A stretch of DNA of 19,071 nucleotides from CAZRIE01 sp964600075 (GCA_964600075.1 CAZRIE010000080.1:1-19071), one strand, 5' to 3'; numbered from the stretch's first letter, positions 6,940-14,194 are shown. Notes: generated from the letters alone by a model not told the origin. Numbers and translations: made by a program.

Positions 6940-7641
6940 TTACTGAATTGCTTTAATTTTTAAAATCTGATCGGGAGAAACCTCAAATATGCGCTTCACC
7001 ACAAGCCAATTTACATTTTCGGTAAAGCGTGATGTTGTATGCGCTTGTTTATAATTATAAAATCCCTGAAGATCTATGTTCATCTTCTCTTGAAACAATT
7101 TGGCTCCCAATATTAGTTGTAAATGAATGCTATTTGCGCTTGCTTCCATAACAGGGCCTTGTTCAATAAATTCGCCTAAAAACCTATTTCCATCTCCCCT
7201 TTCGAAAAGTATAGCTATGACCAAATACTCAGAGGGTTCACCTTTTTTTGTTGAGCTTACCACATGCATTTCCAAAGGAAAGGGTACTCCATCGATACTA
7301 TGTTCACTGGGAGAATGAAAATGTAACTGGTTAAACTCAAAAGTCAAACTATCCAGCCCTAGAGTGTTATCAGGCTGAATATTTAATTGCGTGATATGAG
7401 CCAATTTTTCTATTTCTTCACCCACCCGAGAATAGTTTAAAGTTACCTTGTGTGCTCCTTCAGGAGTTTCTTCGGATAAAATATTAGTTGGGGATTGTAA
7501 AAGTCGGCAAGCAAGTTCTGGAACTTTATCAACACTAGGTATTTTCTTATCAGTGAAATTACAGGCGAATAGTAAAAGGACCGCTGTAGCCAAGCCAATA
7601 GCGAATTTTAAGCGATACAATTTTCTAGTATTTTCACCCAT
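6940..7641 (-). CDS. Alpha-class carbonic anhydrase, lipoprotein
   Basis: 233 residues. A short basic N-terminus and hydrophobic stretch end in the lipobox LLFAC, so Cys27 is likely lipidated and the enzyme sits in the envelope. Family motifs: QSPTNI (49-54), and FNQLHFHSPSEHSIDG then PLEMHVV, giving zinc ligands His107, His109 and His126 with Glu113/His114. The spacing of 19 between second and third histidine groups fits bacterial alpha enzymes. His82 (LAHITQLN) is where the proton-shuttle His of NGHTIQVN lies. Oddity: the conserved TTPPC loop is TTSRF (202-206), keeping Thr202/203 but losing the Cys that normally pairs with the Cys before QSP, present here as Cys45. It converts CO2 and bicarbonate and is followed directly by the cyclase. 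Confidence 0.93.
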   Translation of the reverse strand: MGENTRKLYRLKFAIGLATAVLLLFACNFTDKKIPSVDKVPELACRLLQSPTNILSEETPEGAHKVTLNYSRVGEEIEKLAHITQLNIQPDNTLGLDSLTFEFNQLHFHSPSEHSIDGVPFPLEMHVVSSTKKGEPSEYLVIAILFERGDGNRFLGEFIEQGPVMEASANSIHLQLILGAKLFQEKMNIDLQGFYNYKQAHTTSRFTENVNWLVVKRIFEVSPDQILKIKAIQ

Positions 7642-7743
7642 TTTTATAGAAAAATATGCAACATAAAACTAATTATTACACGTGCCATTTATAAAAACCT
7701 GAACATATTTCGCTGGTAAAAACAAAACCCAAATCGCTACCCT

Positions 7744-8018
7744 TTATGGCTGGTTGATGGTCATAGTTGAACGAGAACCCAATTTAACACAAAAATCAAT
7801 TGAAAGTTCATTTTTAAGAGTAAGTTCATAATCCGTTCTAATGCTACCTTTTTCAAAGAAGCTGGGATAGAACTTTACTCCGGACCGTCGTTCACTTTTA
7901 GACTATAGATTTGATAGGTTTTATACTTTGAGAAATCGACATCCCCAATTTGTTTTTGGGAACTTAGCACTTGAGCGTATCCATAAACGGTAAATAACGA
8001 AACTACTAAAAGACACAT
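7744..8018 (-). pseudogene. Possible frameshifted small exported protein (remnant)
   Basis: From an ATG at 8018 a signal-peptide-like start MCLLVVSLFTVYGYAQ is followed by DVDFSKYKTYQIYSLKVN, which recalls the first strand of DUF4136-type envelope proteins. A TAA at 7875-7877 stops it after 47 residues. Adding one G before that TA (GAG-GTA-AAG) restores an open frame of about 44 more codons (KFYPSFFEKGSIRTDYELTL onward) to a TAA at 7744. A one-base deletion is the simplest reading, but a short intact gene or chance cannot be excluded. Confidence 0.35.
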
Positions 8019-8127
8019 GAATGGAACACCCTATGTAAAGGATTCGAGTTTTCGTATAATGCGTTAGATTAGCACAACTTAGCATAGAGATTTTCCGATT
8101 GATCAATTTCCCGCTTGTCGGATTCCG

Positions 8128-8625
8128 CTACGAAATCTTATCAAGCTCGGTGTTGATGAATTCGATTTCTTACTGACTCAGGACTAATTCTACAGACTTA
8201 GCGTTGGCAACGGACTGTTTGGAATTCCGGGCTCCTGCCAAGGCAATCGTAATACCAGGCCTTTCCAAAGTCCATTTAAGGACCAATTGCGCTAGGCTTG
8301 CGTACTTTTTTTCGTTAGAGGTCTTATGTTCTCAAGAAAAGAGTTGGTTTGCGAAATGCTTTCATTCGTAAAGGAAGGATTCTTGGCCCTATGATCACCT
8401 TTTTCAAATTTTTGACCAGGTTTCATTTTTCCGGTCAGTAATCCTCTTTGCACGGGGCTGTATGCTACAATGGATTTGTTATTATCCAAACAGTATGGAA
8501 CCAACTCATCTTCGATATTCCTATTTACCATGCTAAAAGGTACTTGGTTAGAGGCCAGCTGCCCAAGCACCAAAAGCAATTGCAGAAATTACTAAATCGG
8601 TTTTCCCTAATGTTCGATATTCCAT
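8128..8625 (-). pseudogene. Aldo/keto reductase wrecked by internal deletion and frameshift
   Basis: The frame from ATG 8625 reads MEYRTLGKTDLVISAIAFG AWA, the usual N-terminus of an aldo/keto reductase, and ends at a TAA at 8548-8550. In another frame across the same bases (about 8551-8562) the protein resumes as ASNQVPFSMVNR, which belongs about 150 residues further on: the TIM-barrel middle with the catalytic Tyr and Lys is gone. It runs on through VAYSPVQRGLLTGKMKPG, is frameshifted near 8316-8320, continues as LAQLVLKWTLERPGITIALAG, hits an in-frame TAA at 8170-8172, and ends at 8128. About 165 codons remain of an expected 320-330. No active enzyme is possible. It follows the cytochrome c gene by 35 bp on the same strand. 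Confidence 0.9.
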
Positions 8626-8660
8626 ATTAAATGTTATTAATTCTCATCGATGGCTTTTCG

Positions 8661-9170
8661 TTATCCATTTTTGTTCTCCCTATAAGCAGCAACCTCTTCT
8701 TCCATAATCGCTTCGGCACTATTGCCAAAGCTTTTCCTGATATAAGAGGCAATATTCGCAATTTCCGAATCGCTTAAGGTGCCAAAAGCGGGCATAGCAT
8801 TCGAATAGGTCGAACCCTTGACAACAAGGCCCACATTAGATCCATCTATAATAATTTTCAGAAGTCGAACCTTGTCCCCAGTAACATACTCCGTATTGTC
8901 CATGGGCGGGTTTAGACCTGAAACCCCTTTTCCATTAGATTGATGGCAGGTCAAACAATGTTGCGTATATAATTTTTCACCCTCTACCATATAGACTGGT
9001 AAATCGACTTTTTTCTCGGAAACAGTCTGGGCTTGGGTACTTTTCACTACTTCTGAGGACCCACTTGTATCGTCTTTTTTTGACGTATTACAGCTACTTA
9101 AATAAATCGTTATTATGACCGCAAAAAAATAACGAACCGAACTTCTAGAAATAAAGAATTGCGCGTACAT
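8661..9170 (-). CDS. Lipoprotein monohaem cytochrome c
   Basis: 169 residues. A signal sequence ends in the lipobox YLSSC, making Cys27 the lipidation site. A Ser/Thr/Lys-rich linker (28-57) precedes one class I cytochrome c domain: haem motif Cys72-Leu-Thr-Cys75-His76, and Met126 in NAMPAFG as the likely sixth ligand; DSEIANIASYIRKSFGN (134-150) is the C-terminal helix that packs on the haem. It starts 5 bp after the stop of the PQQ-type dehydrogenase and surely belongs to its operon. The probable job is to take electrons from that dehydrogenase at the cell envelope and pass them to the respiratory chain. Which protein accepts the electrons next is not visible here. Confidence 0.92.
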   Translation of the reverse strand: MYAQFFISRSSVRYFFAVIITIYLSSCNTSKKDDTSGSSEVVKSTQAQTVSEKKVDLPVYMVEGEKLYTQHCLTCHQSNGKGVSGLNPPMDNTEYVTGDKVRLLKIIIDGSNVGLVVKGSTYSNAMPAFGTLSDSEIANIASYIRKSFGNSAEAIMEEEVAAYRENKNG

Positions 9171-9175
9171 TGCTT

Positions 9176-10492
9176 TTACTTCTTCTGGTAAACGATTCTG
9201 AACAAAGTGCCACCGGCATCATCCGATACATATAAGGAACCATCGGGCCCTTGTGCCAAACCTGTAGGTCTATGGTTCGCCGCATCGGGCGAAAGAATTT
9301 TCTCGGACCCGGCAAAACCATCTGCAAATACTTCCCATTTGCCACTAGGCTGACCGTTGGTAAAAGGAACGAATGCGACCATATACCCTTTTTGTTCTTC
9401 GGGTGCCCGGTTCCAAGATCCATGAAAGGCTATAAAAGCTCCGTTTTTATACTTTTCGGGAAACATTTCTCCCGTATAGAACAATAAGTCATTAGGCGCC
9501 ATATGGGCTGGAAAGGCGAGAATAGGGTCTATCGCATCCTCCCCACCTGTTTTCTTACCGTCACCACCATATTCCGGTGCCATTATCTTTTTATTTTGGA
9601 TGTGGTCGTAATAAATATACGGCCAGCCAGCATCATCGCCTTCTTCTATCGCATATAAGGTCTCCGAAGGAAGCATCGCGGATGTTTTCGTATCGTATAT
9701 CTCAGGAAACAAGGTATTAAGCATATCTCTACCATGCTGGGTGACGAACAACTTGTTGATCTCGTGGTTCCAATCCAAACCAACAACGTTTCGCAAACCA
9801 GTAGCGAATCGTTTACCATTGTGATAGGATTGTTTCAGTTCATCGGCCCTAAATTGCCAAATGCCCCCCGCAGAATCGAGAATCGGACATGGCATCATTG
9901 CCGGCGAACCTTTAGTTCTATCCTTTTCTTGACAGGCGTTGGAATACGCGCCAATATTGACATAAATATTACCTTTATCATCAAGGGTAAATGATTTTGT
10001 GGCATGAGACCTTCGGTTGATCAAACCCGTTACTACGGTATCCGGAGCGTTTGGGTTTGTCACTTTTCCACTTGAATCAAGACGATACCTAAAAATTGTC
10101 TCGTCAGAGGAGGCATACAAGTAATCTTTGTCTAAATTCATTCCCGTTCCCTTATAGTCGCCAAAACCCTCTTTTGATTCGGCAACTCCATCACCATCGT
10201 TATCGGTAAGATATAAAATACCGTTACCGTTTAACGGTTCTCGCAGTTTAACATAAATACCTCCAGAAGGGGTAACTGCAAAATGGCGCGGTTTACCGAG
10301 CGAATCGGCAACCTTTATTACGCCAAATCCTTCAGGAACCTTTACCCCGGCATTATCAGTAGCAATAGCCAACATAGGTTCGGAGCTCGTTTCTTTCTCA
10401 TTTTCCCCACAAGAAATAAAAAGAAGTGAGGCCAAAACGGTCAGAACGAAGTTTTTTATAACCCTCAAGCGTACTTTTGAAAATATGTTCAT
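9176..10492 (-). CDS. PQQ-dependent sugar dehydrogenase-like lipoprotein (soluble GDH / sorbosone dehydrogenase family)
   Basis: 438 residues from ATG 10492. A longer frame to GTG 10516 exists, but that GTG overlaps a TACTTTTG promoter element, so ATG is preferred. Signal peptide with lipobox LLFISC (Cys28). The rest is a six-bladed beta-propeller of the soluble glucose/sorbosone dehydrogenase family: His163 (RRSHATKSF) aligns with the catalytic base, GLRNVVGLDW carries the Arg234-Asn235 pair, HGRDML follows at 253, and HRPTGLAQGPDG near the end supplies the PQQ-contacting Arg. A DNDGDG loop (97-102) may bind calcium, and Cys187/Cys202 may form a disulfide. It would oxidise an aldose or similar sugar with PQQ and pass electrons to the cytochrome c encoded 5 bp downstream. 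No PQQ synthesis genes lie in the window. Confidence 0.9.
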   Translation of the reverse strand: MNIFSKVRLRVIKNFVLTVLASLLFISCGENEKETSSEPMLAIATDNAGVKVPEGFGVIKVADSLGKPRHFAVTPSGGIYVKLREPLNGNGILYLTDNDGDGVAESKEGFGDYKGTGMNLDKDYLYASSDETIFRYRLDSSGKVTNPNAPDTVVTGLINRRSHATKSFTLDDKGNIYVNIGAYSNACQEKDRTKGSPAMMPCPILDSAGGIWQFRADELKQSYHNGKRFATGLRNVVGLDWNHEINKLFVTQHGRDMLNTLFPEIYDTKTSAMLPSETLYAIEEGDDAGWPYIYYDHIQNKKIMAPEYGGDGKKTGGEDAIDPILAFPAHMAPNDLLFYTGEMFPEKYKNGAFIAFHGSWNRAPEEQKGYMVAFVPFTNGQPSGKWEVFADGFAGSEKILSPDAANHRPTGLAQGPDGSLYVSDDAGGTLFRIVYQKK

Positions 10493-10515
10493 TATAATCT
10501 TTTTTAGAGTTATCA

Positions 10516-10523
10516 CAAAAGTA
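10516..10523 (-). promoter_or_regulatory. Candidate -7 promoter element of the sugar dehydrogenase-cytochrome c operon
   Basis: The minus strand reads TACTTTTG, a full match to TAnnTTTG, 23 nt before the ATG at 10492. A TTTC lies 20 bp upstream at the -33 position, one base from consensus. Confidence 0.55.
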
Positions 10524-10867
10524 TTAAAAAGGCTTTAGGATTTGAAACATGATTAAGGTATTCTATTTCATAATCTTTACGGCCGCAATGCCTATCAAGG
10601 TGTGTTTTGAAGTTGCAATTCTCATCTCAGCGGTGAATATCCTCTATATCTCCCGTACAATAGTTGCATGCCCAAGGGGGGCATTTCACTAAAAAATTCT
10701 TCTTAAAACCCTTCTGTCTTTTGAATTTAAGAAACTAAACCAAGGTATACCGTTTCCTTGTTCAAACTTTCAAATGCATAGATTCGAGCCCTTTAGAAAG
10801 AAAAACTAAAGGAAAAAAGCAAAAGCTTCGGTACTTACAAAATAGACTCGAAACAACAAATACAATT
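10524..10867. other. Gene-free stretch
   Basis: Both strands have frequent stops and I see no protein match. The only structure noted is a 6-bp perfect hairpin, ATGCCC (10668-10673) with GGGCAT (10679-10684), without a following T run. It probably contains the promoter of the sugar dehydrogenase and decayed sequence next to the SDR remnant. Confidence 0.5.
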
Positions 10868-11181
10868 TCAAAACCCGTTCAGTCGCATAAAGCCTCCATC
10901 TATCGGAAAATTGGTTACTGTTTTAAATGAGGCCTAGTCCTAAGAGCCATAAGGGGCCAAATCATCCACTCCTCTAAGTGCTCCCATTCGCCCTATTGGC
11001 TATGTTTGTAAAAATCCCTAGAACTTTTATTCTTTATTTTCAGAAAAATTATTTTTCAAATAAACAGCTACAAAAGGTTTTGTACGCGAACTGGAGAAAT
11101 AGGATAGCAATGAATATTTTGTGCCAAAGAATCTTTTGCAAGCGAATACATCATTGTCAAAGCTGCACCTTTTGACATTTT
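10868..11181 (-). pseudogene. Short-chain dehydrogenase/reductase remnant (C-terminal part)
   Basis: From 11181 the minus strand reads KMSKGAALTMMYSLAKD and then AQNIHCYPISPVRVQN, the active-site helix region of a classical SDR with the catalytic Lys (the Tyr of YxxxK is already lost) and the ISPxRV strand. The frame then breaks. In a second frame come VAVYLKNNFSENKE, PIGRMGALRGVDDLA and, to the end, TNFPIDGGFMRLNGF with a natural stop TGA at 10868-10870. Stops interrupt this frame at several places, for example 10934 and 10940. The N-terminal NAD(P)-binding half is absent. It lies between the sugar dehydrogenase operon and the LytTR regulator. It cannot encode an enzyme. Confidence 0.85.
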
Positions 11182-11261
11182 TCTTAGTACTCCTTTAAAA
11201 TAAAGACTTTATGAAAATACCTGTTTGGAATGGAAATTAGGGTTTCCAAGTTGAGCATAGA

Positions 11262-12023
11262 TCAAGAGCTTACCCACATCTTAAATTCGGTAGCTTTGGC
11301 TTTACTAACTATGATGCGTTCATCACAAACGGGATTTACGACCACGATAAGTTTGCCGTCAAAGTATTGTTTGATGTTCATAATGGCATTCCGACTTAAG
11401 ATAAATTGCCTGTTGATCCTGTAAAATTGTTCAGGATCCAGTTCTTCCTCAAGATCTTCCAGCTTGTAGTCGATAACGTATGATTTGTTATCAGAAATAA
11501 TCCCCTTTACGATTCCGGTGTCTATTCTGAAATAGGCAATATTTTCGGTTTTTATGGGAATCAATTGGTCGCGGTGGCCGACCAAAAAAGTTGATTTATA
11601 GGTCTTGGCCTTCCCACTTACCAAATCGATTAGACCTTTGATTTGATGGTCCGCAATGCCTTTTTGCTTGGTCTGTACCTTAAATTGTTCTAGGGCATCG
11701 GCCAATTCATCCTTGTCAATAGGTTTTAGCAAATAATCGATACTGTTGAACTTGAACGCCTTTAGCGCGTACTGATTATAGGCTGTTGTGAATATGACGG
11801 GAATGTTTATAGTTACGTTATCAAAAATCTCGAAAGAAATACCGTCGGCAAGATGAATGTCCATAAACACCAGTTCCGCCTCATGGGGTTTGGAGAAATA
11901 GGCAACCGATGCTTTTACCGAATCGATTACTTTCAGTACTTCTATAGTATTGTCGATGGAATGCAACAAATAGGTAAGATTTTCGCTTGCCGCCAGTTCA
12001 TCCTCTACGATTACGACCTTCAT
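11262..12023 (-). CDS. LytTR-family response regulator
   Basis: 253 residues. The receiver domain (1-120) has the acidic pair Glu7/Asp8, phospho-acceptor Asp55 (FMDIHLADG), Thr79/80 and Lys100 (LLKPIDK). A linker follows and then a LytTR DNA-binding domain (about 145-250) with the pattern FLVGHRDQLIPIKTENIAYF, and FYRINRQFILSRNAI near residues 200-214. Its ATG overlaps the stop of the histidine kinase gene by 4 bp (ATGA arrangement), so the two are translationally coupled. LytTR proteins bind paired direct repeats and act as activators. Likely targets are the nearby repeat-protein gene and other envelope genes; the binding sites were not identified here. Confidence 0.95.
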   Translation of the reverse strand: MKVVIVEDELAASENLTYLLHSIDNTIEVLKVIDSVKASVAYFSKPHEAELVFMDIHLADGISFEIFDNVTINIPVIFTTAYNQYALKAFKFNSIDYLLKPIDKDELADALEQFKVQTKQKGIADHQIKGLIDLVSGKAKTYKSTFLVGHRDQLIPIKTENIAYFRIDTGIVKGIISDNKSYVIDYKLEDLEEELDPEQFYRINRQFILSRNAIMNIKQYFDGKLIVVVNPVCDERIIVSKAKATEFKMWVSS

Positions 12024-13054
12024 GCTACCTTGTTTAAGGGGAGTTCAACGCTAAAGATATTGTTTTCGGTACGAACCGTGAGTTCTTGTTTACGTAACAG
12101 TATATATCGTTTCTTCAGGTTTAGGAGTCCGTTTTTCGTGCCTTCGGCGAGCGTTCTCCTCGGTCTCAACCGATTTTCTACAAAAATCGAATCTTGTTTG
12201 GAGTAAATGTAAACCTTTAGCGGATTCCTTTCCGAAATTTCATTGTGCTTTACCGCATTTTCTACTAATAATTGTAAGGCCAATGGCGGTAATTTTTCTT
12301 GAAGAAATCGACTATCGATTTGAATATCGATGGAGAAACGGTCGCGGTATCTAGTACATATCAAGTAGGTATAACTCTCCAAAAATTTTAGTTCCTCCTT
12401 TACACAGACCAGGTCGCTATCGCCACTTTGCAGAATGTATCGGTACATATAGGAAAGCTTTTTGACGAACTGCGTGGCCTTTTCGTTATCACGAACAAGG
12501 GAAGTCAATGAATTTAAGGAGTTGAACAAAAAATGCGGATCGACCTGGTTCTTCAACGCCATTAGCTCGTTCCGTAAACTCTCTTGTTTGAGATGTTCGT
12601 TCTCTATTCGGCTTTCTTGCCTGTCGGTCTGCAGTCGTAGAAATGTTCCGATAAAGAACAGTACCATCAGCAGATTGATATAGGTAAAGTTTAAAAAACC
12701 TTTATCGCGCGGCATCATTTCGGTATCCACTACAGCGGGATATAAAAACTTAAATACTGTCAGGGTCACCAATAAGACCGCAATATTTATCAAGACCAAG
12801 ACCGTCATTCGTACCGGTGTAGACCATTCGAATTTCGAATAGCTGGTATTGGCATTTAGCTCCAATATCGACCATGAGAACAAAAAGGAGAAAACAAGTC
12901 TGTAGAGCAAGTCGCTGACCCACAATACTGATAAGTCAAGATTGCCATGGCTAAACAGATCATACAGGAAAATGGTCGTGGGAAGGGATGCCAAAATCGC
13001 TAGCAACAGGGCTATCTTGATTATGGCTGATTGTTTAACTTGTTTTAAGGCCAT
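12020..13054 (-). CDS. LytS-type sensor histidine kinase
   Basis: 344 residues. Four membrane helices (about 12-33, 48-66, 83-105, 121-140) with short loops replace a classical sensor domain. A coiled-coil linker (145-168) leads to the His_kinase motif NQVDPHFLFNSLNSLTSLV with His174. The ATP-binding part shows the N box LLVENAVKHN (Asn266) and the G box GTKNGLLNLKKRY. It partners with the LytTR regulator encoded in the 4-bp overlap. The lack of an obvious extracytoplasmic domain suggests it senses a membrane signal or another protein. A TAAATTTG -7 match lies 26 nt before the ATG, so it may have its own promoter downstream of the terminator at 13142. Confidence 0.95.
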   Translation of the reverse strand: MALKQVKQSAIIKIALLLAILASLPTTIFLYDLFSHGNLDLSVLWVSDLLYRLVFSFLFSWSILELNANTSYSKFEWSTPVRMTVLVLINIAVLLVTLTVFKFLYPAVVDTEMMPRDKGFLNFTYINLLMVLFFIGTFLRLQTDRQESRIENEHLKQESLRNELMALKNQVDPHFLFNSLNSLTSLVRDNEKATQFVKKLSYMYRYILQSGDSDLVCVKEELKFLESYTYLICTRYRDRFSIDIQIDSRFLQEKLPPLALQLLVENAVKHNEISERNPLKVYIYSKQDSIFVENRLRPRRTLAEGTKNGLLNLKKRYILLRKQELTVRTENNIFSVELPLNKVA

Positions 13055-13080
13055 GGAAGGGTTTTTTAGACGGACTGTTT

Positions 13081-13088
13081 CAAATTTA
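13081..13088 (-). promoter_or_regulatory. Candidate -7 element of the histidine kinase-regulator operon
   Basis: The minus strand reads TAAATTTG, matching TAnnTTTG, 26 nt before the kinase ATG. No clear TTG was seen at the -33 spacing, so support is moderate. Confidence 0.38.
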
Positions 13089-13141
13089 CAGTAATTTTAG
13101 TTGGTAGGTTTTGGAGCACTTTGTGGACTATAGGAATTAAA

Positions 13142-13169
13142 AAGGCCTTCAACATGTATTGAAGGCCTT
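13142..13169 (-). terminator. Rho-independent terminator after the acidic repeat protein gene
   Basis: Perfect 11-bp inverted repeat (AAGGCCTTCAA 13142-13152, TTGAAGGCCTT 13159-13169) with a 6-nt loop. On the minus strand it is followed by a run of five T. It starts 26 bp past the stop of the repeat protein gene and separates it from the kinase gene. Confidence 0.85.
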
Positions 13170-13195
13170 GTATAAATTTAATTGTATTTCCAGCC

Positions 13196-13612
13196 TTATT
13201 TAGAAAGTGCATTAAAACTTGCAGGAAGATAAGCCTGAACATCAAAATCCAAGATGATTTCCTCTTCCTCTTCAATGTATTCGATTTCATTCAGGTCGAG
13301 CGCCATGCCTTCATGGGCATTAAAGCCCTCGGGCAAATATTGAGCGGTTTCAAACCCCAAATCGATTTCCTCTTCTGTTTCGATAAAGATGATTTCTTCC
13401 AGATTTGGCCCCATACCGCTATAGGGATTAAAACCTTCGGGCAGATAGTGCGCAGTGTCAAACCCTAGGTCGATTTCCTCTTCTATTTCGATAAAGGTAA
13501 TGTCATTGATTTGTACATTTTTACACTCAGTTTCGCATTGCGGCGTTCCTGTAAAAGACATGAATATGGATCCCAATACTGCAATACCTAAAATTGTTGT
13601 TGCTTTTTTCAT
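13196..13612 (-). CDS. Exported acidic protein of three 36-residue repeats
   Basis: 138 residues. A signal peptide (1 to about 22, KKATTILGIAVLGSIFMSF) is followed by Cys26 and Cys30 (CETEC), then three tandem units at 35-70, 71-106 and 107-138. Each has the plan: short hydrophobic strand ending FIE or YIE, a Glu run, IDLGF[DE], TAxYLPEGFN, and Gly-Met. Units 1 and 2 are exactly 36 residues; the last is truncated at 32. It is very acidic. No enzyme family is recognised; similar EEEIDLGF...YLPEGF proteins occur in flavobacteria without known function. It lies directly upstream of the LytS/LytTR pair, behind its own TATATTTG promoter and a terminator, suggesting it is a target of, or a partner for, that system. 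Function is unknown. Confidence 0.9.
   Translation of the reverse strand: MKKATTILGIAVLGSIFMSFTGTPQCETECKNVQINDITFIEIEEEIDLGFDTAHYLPEGFNPYSGMGPNLEEIIFIETEEEIDLGFETAQYLPEGFNAHEGMALDLNEIEYIEEEEEIILDFDVQAYLPASFNALSK
13199..13510 (-). repeat. Three tandem 108-bp coding repeats
   Basis: Repeat units at 13403-13510, 13295-13402 and 13199-13294 (last unit 96 bp) encode the 36-residue repeats. The DNA is visibly similar too, for example GATTTCCTCTTCT at the same place in units 1 and 2. Confidence 0.85.
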
Positions 13613-13660
13613 AATTATTAATTGTTATGTTTTTCTAAAATTTCATTCTTATTTCTTGAA

Positions 13661-13668
13661 CAAATATA
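13661..13668 (-). promoter_or_regulatory. Candidate -7 promoter element of the acidic repeat protein gene
   Basis: The minus strand reads TATATTTG, a perfect TAnnTTTG match, 48 nt before the ATG at 13612. The -33 position carries TTAG, 18 bp upstream, a weak match. Confidence 0.5.
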
Positions 13669-14194
13669 GGGTGGTAAGCCTCCTGCTAATGTGGTTTTCT
13701 AAGTGAAACGTCTAAATTGGAAAGTGAACTGACTTTTAGGGCAAGTGAAGTAGGTGGTAGTTTATTATAAAAAATAAAAACGGGATTACTTTAGGGTTCT
13801 TTGGTAAGTCTGCTCGTTTTTTGGGATGTGCTTTTGCCGAGATAAGCGTAATAGATCGAATACGTAGTATAATGAGTAATTGATCCTACTCAACCATGAG
13901 GTGAGTAAAAAAAGGAAATGAAATCAAAACCCATATTGTTTTTATTTGCGTCGGCCCCTGGCCCCTATTCTAATTATTGAAGCCGATAAGGTCATTAGAA
14001 AGACCATGTGAGAAAAACCCCTTGCCCTTTTTTCTCCATCCCCATTATAATGCGAGCTGTATTATTCTAAGCCATTTTATATGGTCGCTCAGTAGTTTCT
14101 AAATGTTCGGTCTTCACAGCTTTAAAATTGCTTTACATTATTAAACTTTTTTTAAGGTTTATTGTCTTCAGGATTAATATGGAAAATTATGGTA
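13669..14194. other. Gene-free stretch of about 0.5 kb
   Basis: No gene is supported. A 20-codon plus-strand frame with a good leader (AAAGGAAATG at 13912-13921, MKSKPILFLFASAPG) ends quickly and is not called. A short imperfect inverted repeat, TACTCA and TGAGTA, is present near 13887-13910. The rest is AT-rich and looks intergenic. Confidence 0.5.

Noticed and set aside
8292..8579. Short minus-strand frame as a small intact aldo/keto reductase-like gene
   Set aside because: It is the middle piece of the broken gene, with a TTG start lying in the other frame and the C-terminus lost by frameshift.
10978..11175. 65-codon plus-strand ORF
   Set aside because: Antisense shadow of the SDR remnant, with no family resemblance.
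13066..13290. Minus-strand frame of 74 codons overlapping the end of the repeat protein gene
   Set aside because: Basic low-complexity shadow of the Glu-rich repeats; it runs through the terminator hairpin.
13887..13910. Imperfect inverted repeat TACTCA/TGAGTA as a terminator
   Set aside because: No T run on the correct side and no gene ending there.
13921..13983. 20-codon plus-strand ORF MKSKPILFLFASAPG with a good ribosome site
   Set aside because: Ends after 20 codons. A nearby frame reads LIIEADKV, like the FAD motif of the flavoprotein, but the match is too short to be meaningful.
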